Shown here: positions 5,729-14,164 of the stretch, in pieces
Numbering within the stretch: position 1 is the first letter of the stretch
Layout: each line of letters begins with the position of its first letter
Assembly (NCBI GenBank): GCA_015234045.1
Contig: JADFWU010000060.1
Location: forward strand, 1-15,657
DNA length: 15,657 nt
Origin: Magnetococcales bacterium
GTDB taxonomy: Bacteria; Pseudomonadota; Magnetococcia; Magnetococcales; JADFWU01
Direction of reading: 5' to 3'
The notes under the pieces: model-generated
Database searches by the model: none
Seen by the model: only the letters and a program-made list of their open reading frames with translations
Told to the model about the DNA's origin: nothing
Program-made: the position numbers and the translations under genes

Positions 5729-6316
5729 ATGATAAAAAACAGAACCTTGTCTGGGATGTTGGCGCTTTTTTTCATTGTTCTGATTTCTGGTTGTTCATCG
5801 CTTTTGCCCAGTGGCGAAGTGATTACCCGTTCGCCCTGGAAAAGTTTTGAACAGGGTAAACAGGCTTTTGATAAAGTAATACCCTATCAAACCACGGAGA
5901 CTCAGCTGAAAGAGTTGGGCTTTGATCCTTTTAACACACCAAATATTACCATTTTGACCTATCTGGATGTGGTGCGTCTGTTTAAATACAAAGATACAGA
6001 AAAAAATAGCGTTCCAGAAGGTATCCGTGATTGCATTCAAGCGACCAAAGATTGTAAAGCTTACGAAGTAGAAGTGACTAGCGTACAAAGTGAGCGTCAA
6101 GGCAATTTCTTTGTGGATTTTTTCAATTTTAAGAGAAAGACCAAAGAGACAGGCTGGCAATTTACCGCATTGATTATTATGCGTAACGAGACAGTTGTTT
6201 ATAAGTTGTGGGGCGGTAAACCTCGTGTGAATGAGTTTCGTGAACAGCGTAATCCATTGGGACCGCTGCAAGGGTTGGGTAATATTGGTGGGTCTATGCT
6301 CCGGCAGTCATTTTGA
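5729..6316 (+). CDS. Conserved lipoprotein of unknown function
   Basis: The N-terminus is a lipoprotein signal peptide: MIKNR, a hydrophobic core and a lipobox LISGC with the lipidated cysteine at residue 22. Serine at +2 suggests sorting to the outer membrane. I chose the ATG at 5729 because AAGG lies seven bases before it; the in-frame ATG at 5714 has no such site and would give an unusual leader. The mature part (about 174 residues) has no enzyme motif I recognise. It contains SPWKSFEQGKQAFDK (35-49), GFDPFNTPNITILTYLDV (64-81), two cysteines seven residues apart (102, 109) that could form a disulfide, and a closing VVYKLWGGKP and NPLGPLQ. This pattern matches an uncharacterised lipoprotein found across proteobacteria. 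It stands alone, with about 90 and 170 non-coding bases on its two sides. Confidence 0.85.
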   Translation: MIKNRTLSGMLALFFIVLISGCSSLLPSGEVITRSPWKSFEQGKQAFDKVIPYQTTETQLKELGFDPFNTPNITILTYLDVVRLFKYKDTEKNSVPEGIRDCIQATKDCKAYEVEVTSVQSERQGNFFVDFFNFKRKTKETGWQFTALIIMRNETVVYKLWGGKPRVNEFREQRNPLGPLQGLGNIGGSMLRQSF

Positions 6317-6488
6317 TTGAATTCGGATCTTTCATGGATTCCAGATGCCCTTGTTTGATCTCTGGTTTGTGAGTATGTTTTTTTCTCTTGGTCGTATCGA
6401 AAAGTGCGATAAGCAGTCAATAATTTTACTCTTGAATAAAATCTCCGCTTGATCATTGAAAGGGATATTGGTAACTGGGTGAAATGCA

Positions 6489-7274
6489 GTGCGGTTTGAT
6501 TTTTTTACGGGCTTTACTTATTGGCAGAAAGCCGTTGCGCTAGGGGTAGCCATTTCAATACATGGCTTTGTTTTGTCGTTAAATTTGAATCAGAATACCT
6601 CTCATCTTCCAGAACCTATCCAAATTGTTTCCCTTGAGATGGTGCAGTTGCCAATAATCCAATCGGTGCCATCTCTTATTTCTGGCATGCCGGTTTCAAG
6701 ACCAAAAGAAACTCAACCCATTATTAAACCACAGGCCGTAGCAGTAGCTAAGGTTGCTCATGCTATTCCAGATCTTCCAAAACCAGTGGTTCAACCAAAA
6801 AGAAAAATAGTATCAAAGCCAAAACCAGTACCGCCAAAAATTTTGCTAAAACCCGAAATAAAAGCGCTTCCTGCATCCTCTGATCAAGAGATGTTGGAAG
6901 AAACGATTGAATACTCTGCTTCAATCCCTGAAAAAACAACGAAGAACGCATTGACCAGTGGATTAAATCAAAATATAGACTCTAAATCAGTACCACCTTC
7001 CGGTGCAATTGGCAGTATGGGCAATCCAGCACCACGTTATCCAAATTCTGCCCGTCGTCGAGGTTATGAAGGGAGTGTGGTATTGTCCGTTGAAGTAAAT
7101 CCGAAAGGATTGCCGGTAGGGATCTCTGTTCATAAAAGTTCAGGCTATTCTGTGCTTGATCGTGCGGCGATAAAAACAGTTTGGAAATGGCATTTCAAAC
7201 CGGCGGAAAAACAGGGTAGGGCTGTTCAAGGTTTTGTTGAAATTCCAATTCGTTTTCAATTGGTTGATAGGTAA
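6489..7274 (+). CDS. tonB: TonB family energy-transducing protein
   Basis: TonB links the inner-membrane ExbB/ExbD proton motor to outer-membrane receptors for iron, cobalamin and similar cargo. The 261-residue protein has one N-terminal membrane helix (about 13-31) with the conserved SIHG motif (His25). A linker rich in Pro and Lys (about 72-125) should span the periplasm. The C-terminal domain from 178 contains the family pattern PAPRYPNSARRRGYEGSVVL, then KSSGYSVLDRAAIK and WHFKPA. The start is the GTG at 6489, which has only a weak GGGTGAAA site upstream. exbB begins three bases after the stop, so tonB leads a three-gene operon. The 172 bases before it show no clear Fur box, so I could not support iron regulation from the sequence. 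Confidence 0.92.
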   Translation: MRFDFFTGFTYWQKAVALGVAISIHGFVLSLNLNQNTSHLPEPIQIVSLEMVQLPIIQSVPSLISGMPVSRPKETQPIIKPQAVAVAKVAHAIPDLPKPVVQPKRKIVSKPKPVPPKILLKPEIKALPASSDQEMLEETIEYSASIPEKTTKNALTSGLNQNIDSKSVPPSGAIGSMGNPAPRYPNSARRRGYEGSVVLSVEVNPKGLPVGISVHKSSGYSVLDRAAIKTVWKWHFKPAEKQGRAVQGFVEIPIRFQLVDR

Positions 7275-7277
7275 TAT

Positions 7278-7934
7278 ATGATCTGGATTGATAAGGTTTT
7301 GAATGACCTTTCCTGGTGGGCTTCTTCTGACTGGGTTGTTCGTGGTGTTTTTATCGTATTAATTGTTGCTTCTGTAATCAGTTGGACGATTATTCTCTAT
7401 AAATATTGGCAGATCAGTGTCATCTCTCGAGGAGAGAATCGGCTTGAGCGGCTTCTGTTTACCTATGAATGTACAAAAGGGCTATCAAAGTTGGAAAAAA
7501 AGGGACGTCCGTCTGGAGTGTTGATTCGGACGCTACGTAAATGGAAAGCCTCTGGGTTACCAAAAAATCGGCATGGCTTGGAAATGGAAATTGCTCATAG
7601 CATCAGAGAACAGCGCATATATTTGGAAAATGGTCTGACATTTTTGGCAACAATTGGCAGTGGTGCGCCTTTTATCGGACTATTGGGAACGGTTTGGGGC
7701 ATCATGCATGCGTTGTCAGCACTGGATGGCGTGTCAACGTTGACAATGGATTTGGTTGCTGGTCCTGTTTCAGAGGCGTTGGTTGCTACTGCTGTTGGAC
7801 TGTTTACCGCCATTCCAGCCGTGATGGGCTATAATATGTTAGTCAGAAAATTACGCCGGGTGATGGCTACGTTGGAAGGGATCGGCTTAAGACTGGTGAA
7901 TTTGTTTGAAAAAGAGCGACAGGAGGCTAACTAA
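7278..7934 (+). CDS. exbB: ExbB/TolQ family proton-channel protein
   Basis: ExbB forms the pentameric inner-membrane stator of the TonB motor. The 218-residue product has three membrane segments at about 20-40, 122-143 and 165-187, separated by a large cytoplasmic loop with many basic residues. The two family signatures are present: LATIGSGAPFIGLLGTVWGI (123-142) and PVSEALVATAVGLFTAIPAV (163-182). Close to tonB and exbD, the ExbB name fits better than TolQ, because no tolA, tolB or pal is nearby. Only three bases separate it from tonB and two from exbD, so the three proteins are probably made in concert. Confidence 0.92.
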   Translation: MIWIDKVLNDLSWWASSDWVVRGVFIVLIVASVISWTIILYKYWQISVISRGENRLERLLFTYECTKGLSKLEKKGRPSGVLIRTLRKWKASGLPKNRHGLEMEIAHSIREQRIYLENGLTFLATIGSGAPFIGLLGTVWGIMHALSALDGVSTLTMDLVAGPVSEALVATAVGLFTAIPAVMGYNMLVRKLRRVMATLEGIGLRLVNLFEKERQEAN

Positions 7935-7936
7935 TC

Positions 7937-8356
7937 ATGGCAGGCGGATTGATTGATGGTAGTGATCCTGACCAACCGCTTGCTGAAATCAACATCACAC
8001 CGCTTGTGGATGTGATGTTGGTGCTATTGGTGATTTTTATCATTGCAGCGCCTTTGATGTCTCAATCGCTCAAAGTGGATCTGCCGCAGGCTGAGTCCAG
8101 TGTTGATGATAATCCGGATGTGATTGATCTTATAGTGAAATCTGATGGCGTGTTGACGCTTGATGATGCGGTGATTACATTGGACCTCATGACGGAAAAG
8201 TTGAGCCAGATACGTGAAGAGCGTCCAGAGGCGGTATTACGTTTGGGCGGTGATGCGAATACGCCGTATCAGAAGATAGCCGAGTTAATTTCTTTGGTTC
8301 AACAAAGTGGCATCAGTCGGCTTGCATTTGCCACTCAGCCAGTGGATGGTAGATAG
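7937..8356 (+). CDS. exbD: ExbD/TolR family biopolymer transport protein
   Basis: ExbD sits inside the ExbB ring and carries the proton-responsive carboxylate. The protein is 139 residues. It begins with a short cytoplasmic segment and the family motif EINITPLVDVMLVLLVIFI (17-35), in which Asp25 is the conserved membrane residue required for proton use. The rest is a periplasmic domain ending near LAFATQPVDGR. AGGAGG (7920-7925) lies 11 bases before the ATG. It is the third gene of the tonB operon and converges on lptG, with about 36 bases between the two stop codons. Confidence 0.92.
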   Translation: MAGGLIDGSDPDQPLAEINITPLVDVMLVLLVIFIIAAPLMSQSLKVDLPQAESSVDDNPDVIDLIVKSDGVLTLDDAVITLDLMTEKLSQIREERPEAVLRLGGDANTPYQKIAELISLVQQSGISRLAFATQPVDGR

Positions 8357-8363
8357 AATTCTC

Positions 8364-8391
8364 AAATCATTGAGCACAAATCATTGAGCAC
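8364..8391. repeat. 14-base tandem repeat between convergent exbD and lptG
   Basis: AAATCATTGAGCAC occurs twice in direct succession (8364-8377 and 8378-8391). With the preceding CTC, the first copy also forms the short inverted repeat CTCAA-ATCA-TTGAG (8361-8374). It fills the gap between two stop codons and ends just before the lptG stop. A recent slippage duplication is the simplest explanation. No T-run is adjacent, so a terminator function is not supported. Confidence 0.8.
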
Positions 8392-8392
8392 A

Positions 8393-9475
8393 TTATCGGC
8401 GCACCTCTTCAAGATGCATCAATAGATACGCACCGATACTGGCAAAACAGGCTACCGGAGACCAAGCGGCCAAAGTAGGTGGAAGCCGTCCACCCAATCC
8501 CAGCGCTGTAAACAGGTCCACTATCGAAAACATCAAAAAACCCGAAAGAATTCCGATCAACAGAGAACGATAGGCACCGCCAAGCCGGTGAAGTCGCAAT
8601 GAAAATGGAAAGGCCAACAGAATAGCTGCCATTGTGGTGATTGGATCTGCCAGTTTTCGTTGAAAATAGACCCAATAGGTTTGTGGATCATATCCTTCGC
8701 GTTCCAGCCGTTCGGCATAGGCCCAAAGTTGCGAAAGAGGCATGGCTTGGGGTTTTGGTGCGGTACGATCCAGCTGTTCCGAGGCGAGATTGATATTCCA
8801 ATCAGCCCGTTCGAACACTTGATTTTTGGTCGGATTAATTAAATCGTAAGAAATGCCATCCACCAATGACCATTTTCCGTTCTCAAGCACACCTTTGCGT
8901 GCATCCACGCGGTTGATCAACAAGTGTTCATCATTAAATACAAGCACCATGACATCAAAAAGCACACCATGATCAGCGGAAACCGTTTCAGCATGAATGA
9001 TACGACCACCATCACGAATCCAAAGACCTGCTTTTGAAATGCTTTGCTGAGTTGGTCGATCCTTTATGTAGGCGACAAGCTGATCTTCTCCATGACGTGT
9101 TTTTGGTAAGACCTGATCTTGGATAATTGCTTGACCAACCGCAATCCAGAATCCAGCAATCAAAAAAGGGATTAAGATCCGATAGATGGATATGCCACTG
9201 GCACGCATGGCAATAATTTCGCTTCTACGGGCTAGTTGAGACATTGCGGTCAACGTTGCCAACAGCGTCATGGGCGGTAAAAACTGAATTAAAAATTCCG
9301 GCATCCGCAATGAAAGCAGGTGGGCCAGCGTATACCAGTGTACATTTACACTATCGGCAAATCGGCGAATCTGCTCTGTGCCATCGAGTAGAAAGAAGAG
9401 ACCTACAAAGACTCCAAGGACTTTCAGGAAGCTAAATAGAAAATGGTTGAATAAGTATCTGAAAAGTGCGGGCAT
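8393..9475 (-). CDS. lptG: LPS export permease LptG
   Basis: LptG pairs with LptF in the LptB2FG inner-membrane transporter that extracts lipopolysaccharide and passes it to the LptC-LptA bridge. The 360-residue protein has the family plan: three N-terminal helices (about 12-32, 58-80 and 100-118), a periplasmic beta-jellyroll of about 140-265, and three C-terminal helices (about 280-355). The cytoplasmic coupling loop motif RRSEIIAMRASGISIYRIL (83-101), which contacts LptB, is clear. As the shorter, second gene it is LptG rather than LptF. Its ATG is one base after the lptF stop, which implies coupled translation. Genes for LptB, LptC and LptA are not in the window. Confidence 0.92.
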   Translation of the reverse strand: MPALFRYLFNHFLFSFLKVLGVFVGLFFLLDGTEQIRRFADSVNVHWYTLAHLLSLRMPEFLIQFLPPMTLLATLTAMSQLARRSEIIAMRASGISIYRILIPFLIAGFWIAVGQAIIQDQVLPKTRHGEDQLVAYIKDRPTQQSISKAGLWIRDGGRIIHAETVSADHGVLFDVMVLVFNDEHLLINRVDARKGVLENGKWSLVDGISYDLINPTKNQVFERADWNINLASEQLDRTAPKPQAMPLSQLWAYAERLEREGYDPQTYWVYFQRKLADPITTMAAILLAFPFSLRLHRLGGAYRSLLIGILSGFLMFSIVDLFTALGLGGRLPPTLAAWSPVACFASIGAYLLMHLEEVRR

Positions 9476-9476
9476 A

Positions 9477-10649
9477 TCAGCGTTTTTCCTGCCTTTGGCT
9501 CAGTCGTTTATACAGACTGTGTGGAACAGAGCCAATGGCACTGAGTATCATCATTAAGCGCGACTCTTTTTCTCTGGCTGTATTGTGCATCACAGATAAC
9601 AATAATAAGGTCATGATAATGTTGGGTGTCCACAATCCAACTTCCGGCGAAATAATGGATTTTTTCGCTAAGGCTTCACCTGTAGTCAACATCATGAAAT
9701 GCACGACCAAAATCAGAATGGCTATGACAAAACCGTAACTTCGATTGGTTCGATGTGATTGAATGCCCAATGGAATGGCCAATAGTCCAAGAATAACTGT
9801 GGCCGCAGGAATGGCCAATCGTCGGTGCCATTCCATTTTAGCCTCATTGGCGCGTTTAGGATCTTTATTCAGGGTTTCGCGTTCCAATTGATTCATATGG
9901 AACTCTTTAATTTTCTGTTTTCTTTTTGAGGGCTTCAGTTCAAGATTAAGGCCCAATTCAAGATCAAATGTTGAAAAATCCAACTGGCGGAAACGTCCAT
10001 CCGCAGAACGACTATGACGACTACCATTTTTTAAATAAAGGGCGGTATCACCATCAGGAGTGGTATGCAGTTGACCAGACTGGGCGATAAGTGTCACGGG
10101 TTCGTCGCTGTCGCGCCGGTCATGGATCATCAAGCCTTTCATCAGGTTGCTTGATCGAGTCTGGTCATTGACATAAATCGTCAGGCCAGGAATGGCATGG
10201 TTGAACATTTGTGTCTTGATATCCAGTGTGTTCGCTGAAACTAAAGCACTTTTCAGACGAAAGAACATCTGATGAGAGTGTGGTACCCAATACCAATTGA
10301 GCCAAAGAGAGACAGAAGCAAACAGTAGCACTAAAATTGCAATAGGAGAGGCAATTTGGTACAGACTGATACCACTGGCCCGCATAATGATCACTTCGCT
10401 ATCCTGGGATAAGCGTCCCAAGGAGAGAAGGATACCGATCAACAGCGCCATTGGTAGACTGGCTACCAAAAACTGCGGAATAATCAGCATGGTGAGCTGT
10501 CCGAGCACAGCGATGGAAACACCTTTACTGACCCAAAGGTCAACCAGTTTAAGCACTTGTGGCAGAATCACCAAGGCTGTTAAAACAGCCGCTGCCACCA
10601 ATGCTGTAGTGGTGCATTCCATGAAGAGATATCTAGAGAGTCGATTCAT
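9477..10649 (-). CDS. lptF: LPS export permease LptF
   Basis: LptF is the partner of LptG in the LPS-extracting ABC transporter. With a start at the ATG at 10649 the protein is 390 residues and begins MNRLSRYLFMECTTT, the usual LptF opening. Membrane helices lie at about 14-32, 48-75, 98-118 and three near 290-370, with a beta-rich periplasmic domain between. The LptB-contacting loop carries SQDSEVIIMRASGISLYQI (81-99). The reading frame stays open 38 codons further upstream but that stretch has no family resemblance and overlaps the control region of pepA. The ribosome binding site at 10649 is weak. The protein keeps about 25 hydrophilic residues after its last helix. The gene is divergent from pepA, an arrangement common in gammaproteobacteria. 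Confidence 0.91.
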   Translation of the reverse strand: MNRLSRYLFMECTTTALVAAAVLTALVILPQVLKLVDLWVSKGVSIAVLGQLTMLIIPQFLVASLPMALLIGILLSLGRLSQDSEVIIMRASGISLYQIASPIAILVLLFASVSLWLNWYWVPHSHQMFFRLKSALVSANTLDIKTQMFNHAIPGLTIYVNDQTRSSNLMKGLMIHDRRDSDEPVTLIAQSGQLHTTPDGDTALYLKNGSRHSRSADGRFRQLDFSTFDLELGLNLELKPSKRKQKIKEFHMNQLERETLNKDPKRANEAKMEWHRRLAIPAATVILGLLAIPLGIQSHRTNRSYGFVIAILILVVHFMMLTTGEALAKKSIISPEVGLWTPNIIMTLLLLSVMHNTAREKESRLMMILSAIGSVPHSLYKRLSQRQEKR

Positions 10650-10743
10650 GATGGAAAAGAATAACAGATCCCGAATCCCGTAGCACGGCCAAGCAACCGC
10701 CGTCAGCCAATGAACAGGTTTTTGCACTATTAAGGAATGAAAA

Positions 10744-12261
10744 ATGAACGAACAGAAGCCCATTATCCAGGCAATTTCATCAAAAAAGCTCAGTCGCTAT
10801 AATGGTGATGCTCTGATCATTGGTGTCTGTGAAGGTGATGATGCTCCAGTGGGATTGGATTACTGTGACGATGCTGTCGGAAAGATGGTCAATAATGCGC
10901 TGAAAGCGGGCTGGTGCTCTGGTAAACCGGATAGTACGCAGATCGTCAGTGTGACCAAAGGCAAAAAGTCCAATGTTGAGCGTGTCATATTGGTTGGACT
11001 TGGAAAATTGGACAAGCTCACCCTTGAGAGCATGCGTGTTGCTGGTGGAAAGGTGTTCGGGTTGTGCAAAGGTGCAGGCATCAAACGCGCCGCAGTTTTG
11101 ATGACCTCTGATGATCTGGCAGAAATGAAAAGCAGTGCCATCATTGATGCCTTTTCCGAAGGTTTGAGATTGGCGACCTATTCCTTTAATAGATTTAAGT
11201 CCGATGATGAGGCTTCAGAAGCCACTTTGGAACAGATTGATCTGGCGTGTGCAGAGGTTGATCAGGCTGAGAGCATTCTTGGACGTATGGAGCATGTGGC
11301 CAACGGTGTCATGCTGGCACGTGATCTTGGCAATTTGCCCGGCAATGTGCTTTTTCCTGATCAACTCGCTCAGGAAGCAAAGAAAATGGCTGACGGTTTG
11401 CCAATCACAGTGACCGTTTTGGATGAGCATGATCTTCAGAAAAAAGGCATGGGCGGTATTTTGGCTGTAGGACAAGGCAGTAAAAAACCGCCGCGCCTGA
11501 TTGTCATGGAATATAAGGGTGCGGGTGATGCCCAGCCACTGGCTGTGGTTGGTAAAGCAGTGACCTTTGATACCGGTGGAATCAGCCTGAAACCGCCTGC
11601 TAAAATGGATGAAATGCGCTATGACATGTGCGGCGGTGCAGCGGTAATCGGCTTCATGCAATCGGTTGCACAACGCAAATTGCCTATTAATGTAGTTGGC
11701 ATTGTTCCATCAGCAGAGAATATGCCCGGCGGTCAGGCCATTCGACCCGGTGATATCATCACGTCAGCAAAGGGACTCACCGTTGAAGTTTTGAATACCG
11801 ATGCAGAGGGTCGATTGATCCTGATGGATGCGTTGCACCATGCGGAACAGTTTAATCCGCATACTGTGATCGACTTTGCAACATTGACCGGTGCGGTGAT
11901 CGTAGCGTTAGGCAATCAGGCCAGTGGTGTGATGAGTAATGATGAAGCTCTGACAGCGCAGCTTCAAGAGGCGGGTAAGGATACCCATGAACGTGTCTGG
12001 CCGTTGCCGCTATTTCCTGAATATCAAGACCAACTGAAGAGTGTTGCTGCGGATTTAGCCAATGTCGGCGGGCGAGAAGCAGGCACGATTACTGCGGGTT
12101 GCTTTCTATCACGCTTTGTTGGAGAGGGGCGGCGTTGGGCGCATTTGGATATCGCTGGTACAGCTTGGGATATGGGCGGTAAATGCGCATATTCGCCTAA
12201 AGGTGCTGTTGGTGTTGGCGTTCGACTGCTCAATCGCTTTGTTGATCAGAATCTGCTCTGA
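10744..12261 (+). CDS. pepA: Leucyl aminopeptidase (M17 family)
   Basis: PepA removes N-terminal residues, preferring leucine, from peptides in the cytoplasm. It is a hexamer with two metal ions per active site. In E. coli it also binds DNA in plasmid dimer resolution and carAB control. The 505-residue protein is the usual length. Metal ligands and catalytic residues are all visible: K271, D276 and K283 in the FDTGGISLKPP block, D294 in MRYDMCGGAA, and D353, E355 and R357 in NTDAEGRLILMDALHHA. These match E. coli K270, D275, K282, D293, D352, E354 and R356, shifted by one. The N-terminal domain (1-165) is less conserved, as expected. AAGGA (10732-10736) lies seven bases before the ATG. holC follows 15 bases after the stop. 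Confidence 0.96.
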   Translation: MNEQKPIIQAISSKKLSRYNGDALIIGVCEGDDAPVGLDYCDDAVGKMVNNALKAGWCSGKPDSTQIVSVTKGKKSNVERVILVGLGKLDKLTLESMRVAGGKVFGLCKGAGIKRAAVLMTSDDLAEMKSSAIIDAFSEGLRLATYSFNRFKSDDEASEATLEQIDLACAEVDQAESILGRMEHVANGVMLARDLGNLPGNVLFPDQLAQEAKKMADGLPITVTVLDEHDLQKKGMGGILAVGQGSKKPPRLIVMEYKGAGDAQPLAVVGKAVTFDTGGISLKPPAKMDEMRYDMCGGAAVIGFMQSVAQRKLPINVVGIVPSAENMPGGQAIRPGDIITSAKGLTVEVLNTDAEGRLILMDALHHAEQFNPHTVIDFATLTGAVIVALGNQASGVMSNDEALTAQLQEAGKDTHERVWPLPLFPEYQDQLKSVAADLANVGGREAGTITAGCFLSRFVGEGRRWAHLDIAGTAWDMGGKCAYSPKGAVGVGVRLLNRFVDQNLL

Positions 12262-12276
12262 TTTGGATATCCACTT

Positions 12277-12756
12277 ATGGCCCGTTTAGAGAAAAATAGT
12301 GATCAGCCGGTAAAAGTGCGTTTCTATCAGCTACGTGCTACAACGCCGGAGAACGCCCTGGTGAAAATCGCAACAAAAGCGATTTCCCAGGGCCTGCGGA
12401 TATCTGTGGTTGCGGGAAACGATGAGCAGGCCAAATGGTTGGATGAGTATCTCTGGACTGTGCCAGCGAATGGTTTTTTGCCTCATGGGCGTAGTGAAGA
12501 ACCTGATGTCGAACAGCAACCACTGGTCATTGGTGTCAGTGCCGATGATCGAAATGAGGCAACAGTGGTGATTCCATTAATTTGGGAACCACTTCTGGAA
12601 CCTGAGCAATTCGATATGGTGGTGGATTTTGTCCAATCCAGTGCGCCTGCGGCCATTGTGGCCAGTCGAAAGCGCTACAAATTCTACCGTGATGCCGGAT
12701 GCACCATGGAGTACTGGGTTCAAGAACTGGATGGGCGCTGGCAGCTAAAAAACTAG
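12277..12756 (+). CDS. holC: DNA polymerase III subunit chi
   Basis: Chi joins the clamp loader, through psi, to single-strand DNA-binding protein at the replication fork. The 159-residue protein carries the typical start [22 protein letters not shown] (near residues 14-35, with FYQL and TPE) followed by the [23 protein letters not shown] block and, later, a P-L-V-I-G strand. It follows pepA by 15 bases, the standard pepA-holC arrangement; in many gammaproteobacteria valS comes next, but here it does not. The ribosome binding site is weak. Its TAG stop is interleaved with the stop of ispF on the other strand. Confidence 0.9.
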   Translation: MARLEKNSDQPVKVRFYQLRATTPENALVKIATKAISQGLRISVVAGNDEQAKWLDEYLWTVPANGFLPHGRSEEPDVEQQPLVIGVSADDRNEATVVIPLIWEPLLEPEQFDMVVDFVQSSAPAAIVASRKRYKFYRDAGCTMEYWVQELDGRWQLKN

Positions 12757-13292
12757 TGAGATTTAGGCTCAGTTTTGTTGGGTGTTCTCATTCCAGCCTT
12801 ATTGGTGTGATGTTCTGGTTTGTGGATCAATACGACCGTCTGAGCGGCCACGCCTTCATTTCGTCCCGTAAAGCCCAATTTTTCTGTAGTAGTTGCCTTG
12901 ATGTTTACCTGTCCTGAACGAACATTCAATGTATCTGCAATGACTCGAACCATCTGCGGGATGTAGATAGCGAGTTTTGGTCTTTCGCAAATGACAGTTG
13001 CATCCAAATTGACCAGATACCAACCATGTTCTTCCAAATAAAAATAGGCTTTGCGCAGAAGTTTTCGTGAGTCTATACCGCGATACGTATTATCGGTGTC
13101 TGGAAAATGGTGACCGATATCCCGAAGTCCTGCCGCACCAAGTAGGGCATCAGCGATGGCATGCAGTAGCACGTCCGCATCCGAATGCCCAAGTAAACCA
13201 TGGGTATGCGGTATTTCTATGCCGCCAAGAATCAAAGGGCGGCCCGTTACCCAGCGATGAACGTCGAATCCTTGACCAACGCGAATATTCAT
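12753..13292 (-). CDS. ispF: 2-C-methyl-D-erythritol 2,4-cyclodiphosphate synthase
   Basis: IspF converts CDP-methylerythritol 2-phosphate to the cyclic diphosphate, a middle step of the MEP isoprenoid pathway. It works as a trimer with zinc. The zinc ligands D10, H12 and H44 are present in GQGFDVHR and [19 protein letters not shown], equal to D8, H10 and H42 of E. coli. Further signatures are [12 protein letters not shown] (56-67) and [15 protein letters not shown] (130-144). At 179 residues it is about 20 longer than usual, because of a hydrophilic tail after HKPE (157-160). Its ATG overlaps the ispD stop as ATGA, which suggests coupled translation. At its 3' end the stop shares four bases with the holC stop. 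Confidence 0.95.
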   Translation of the reverse strand: MNIRVGQGFDVHRWVTGRPLILGGIEIPHTHGLLGHSDADVLLHAIADALLGAAGLRDIGHHFPDTDNTYRGIDSRKLLRKAYFYLEEHGWYLVNLDATVICERPKLAIYIPQMVRVIADTLNVRSGQVNIKATTTEKLGFTGRNEGVAAQTVVLIHKPEHHTNKAGMRTPNKTEPKSH

Positions 13293-14017
13293 TCAACATC
13301 TCCTTCATTAGGTGCTAATAGCCGTTGGGCAATATATCGGTCCATGGGCTGAGTAATTTTGATATTCTGAGGATCGCCTGGGACAATATGAACCGGCTGT
13401 CCCATTCTTTCCATGAGAGAAGCGTCATCAGTACCAATAAAATGATCACGCATGGCGTGTTGATGAGCTGAGTATATTTGCCCAAACTGAAATAGCTGAG
13501 GAGTCTGGACTGCGCGGAGTTTTGCACGGTCAGGGGTGTTGACGATAGTATGGTTGCTGTCGATCTCTTTAATGGTATCGCTTAAGGTGACGGCGGGTAT
13601 CATTGCATTATGGTGATCGCGTGCTTCTAACAGGGTGTTCAGCAGAGCTGAGGATACAAACGGTCGGACTCCATCATGGATGGCGACCCAATCCTCCTTT
13701 TGGAGACCCTCGCGGAGCTTGTGCAACCCATTGAACACGGAGTGTTGGCGTTGTTCGCCACCGATCACTGGTTCAGCCAGTTTGGCAAAACGGTGATCCG
13801 GGTCGGCAAATTCTTGCCATAAACCCTGATCATTGGGAGAAATAACGGGTAAAATTGTCTTAATAAGCGGATGTTGGTGCAGGTGTTGGATCGTCCATTG
13901 TATGATTGGACGGTCTGCAACAGACTGGTATTGTTTGGGCAAAGGACCGCCAAACCGTTTTCCACGTCCAGCTGCAACCAATATAAGGGTACAGGGTTTG
14001 GTTGATTCGGATATCAC
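13289..14017 (-). CDS. ispD: 2-C-methyl-D-erythritol 4-phosphate cytidylyltransferase
   Basis: IspD joins CTP to methylerythritol 4-phosphate, two steps before IspF. With a GTG start at 14017 the protein is 242 residues, within the family range. It has [10 protein letters not shown] then LPKQY (15-30) for nucleotide binding, IHDGVRPF (113-120), the RAVQTPQLF block (168-176), [12 protein letters not shown] (195-206) and NIKITQPMD (218-226). The open frame reaches 14134 upstream, but those 39 residues precede the usual start and are not homologous; AAGGA lies about ten bases before the GTG. The stop overlaps the ispF ATG by four bases. A weak promoter candidate lies at 14067-14094. ispD-ispF forms a two-gene MEP operon; some other bacteria have the two fused. 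Confidence 0.93.
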   Translation of the reverse strand: MISESTKPCTLILVAAGRGKRFGGPLPKQYQSVADRPIIQWTIQHLHQHPLIKTILPVISPNDQGLWQEFADPDHRFAKLAEPVIGGEQRQHSVFNGLHKLREGLQKEDWVAIHDGVRPFVSSALLNTLLEARDHHNAMIPAVTLSDTIKEIDSNHTIVNTPDRAKLRAVQTPQLFQFGQIYSAHQHAMRDHFIGTDDASLMERMGQPVHIVPGDPQNIKITQPMDRYIAQRLLAPNEGDVE

Positions 14018-14066
14018 CTGCTTATCATCCTTATGGGTGAAAGTAGAGATTGACTTGAACCGCGTA

Positions 14067-14094
14067 AGGATAGCGTGCAGGCTATTATTCGCAA
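14067..14094 (-). promoter_or_regulatory. Weak sigma-70 promoter candidate for ispD-ispF
   Basis: Read on the minus strand, TTGCGA (14089-14094) and TATCCT (14067-14072) lie 16 bases apart, each matching four of six consensus bases. The site is about 50 bases upstream of the ispD start. It is the best match I found in this divergent gap, but it is no more than a candidate. Confidence 0.3.
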
Positions 14095-14164
14095 AGCTAA
14101 AATATAGAGTGGTAATGAAGGCGATGAAATCCATGGATCACATCTTGCCAACGGTAATAGTCCC

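Noticed and set aside
6317-6400. CCAGA/TCTGG hairpin followed by a T-run after the lipoprotein gene
   Set aside because: The stem is only five base pairs with a loop of about 15, and the T-run is some distance away; not enough for a terminator call.
6400-6488. Fur box before the tonB operon
   Set aside because: I looked for the GATAATGATAATCATTATC pattern and found only scattered A+T-rich matches.
10650-10763. N-terminal extension of lptF up to 10763
   Set aside because: The extra 38 codons overlap the pepA control region and start, and LptF homologues begin at the ATG at 10649.
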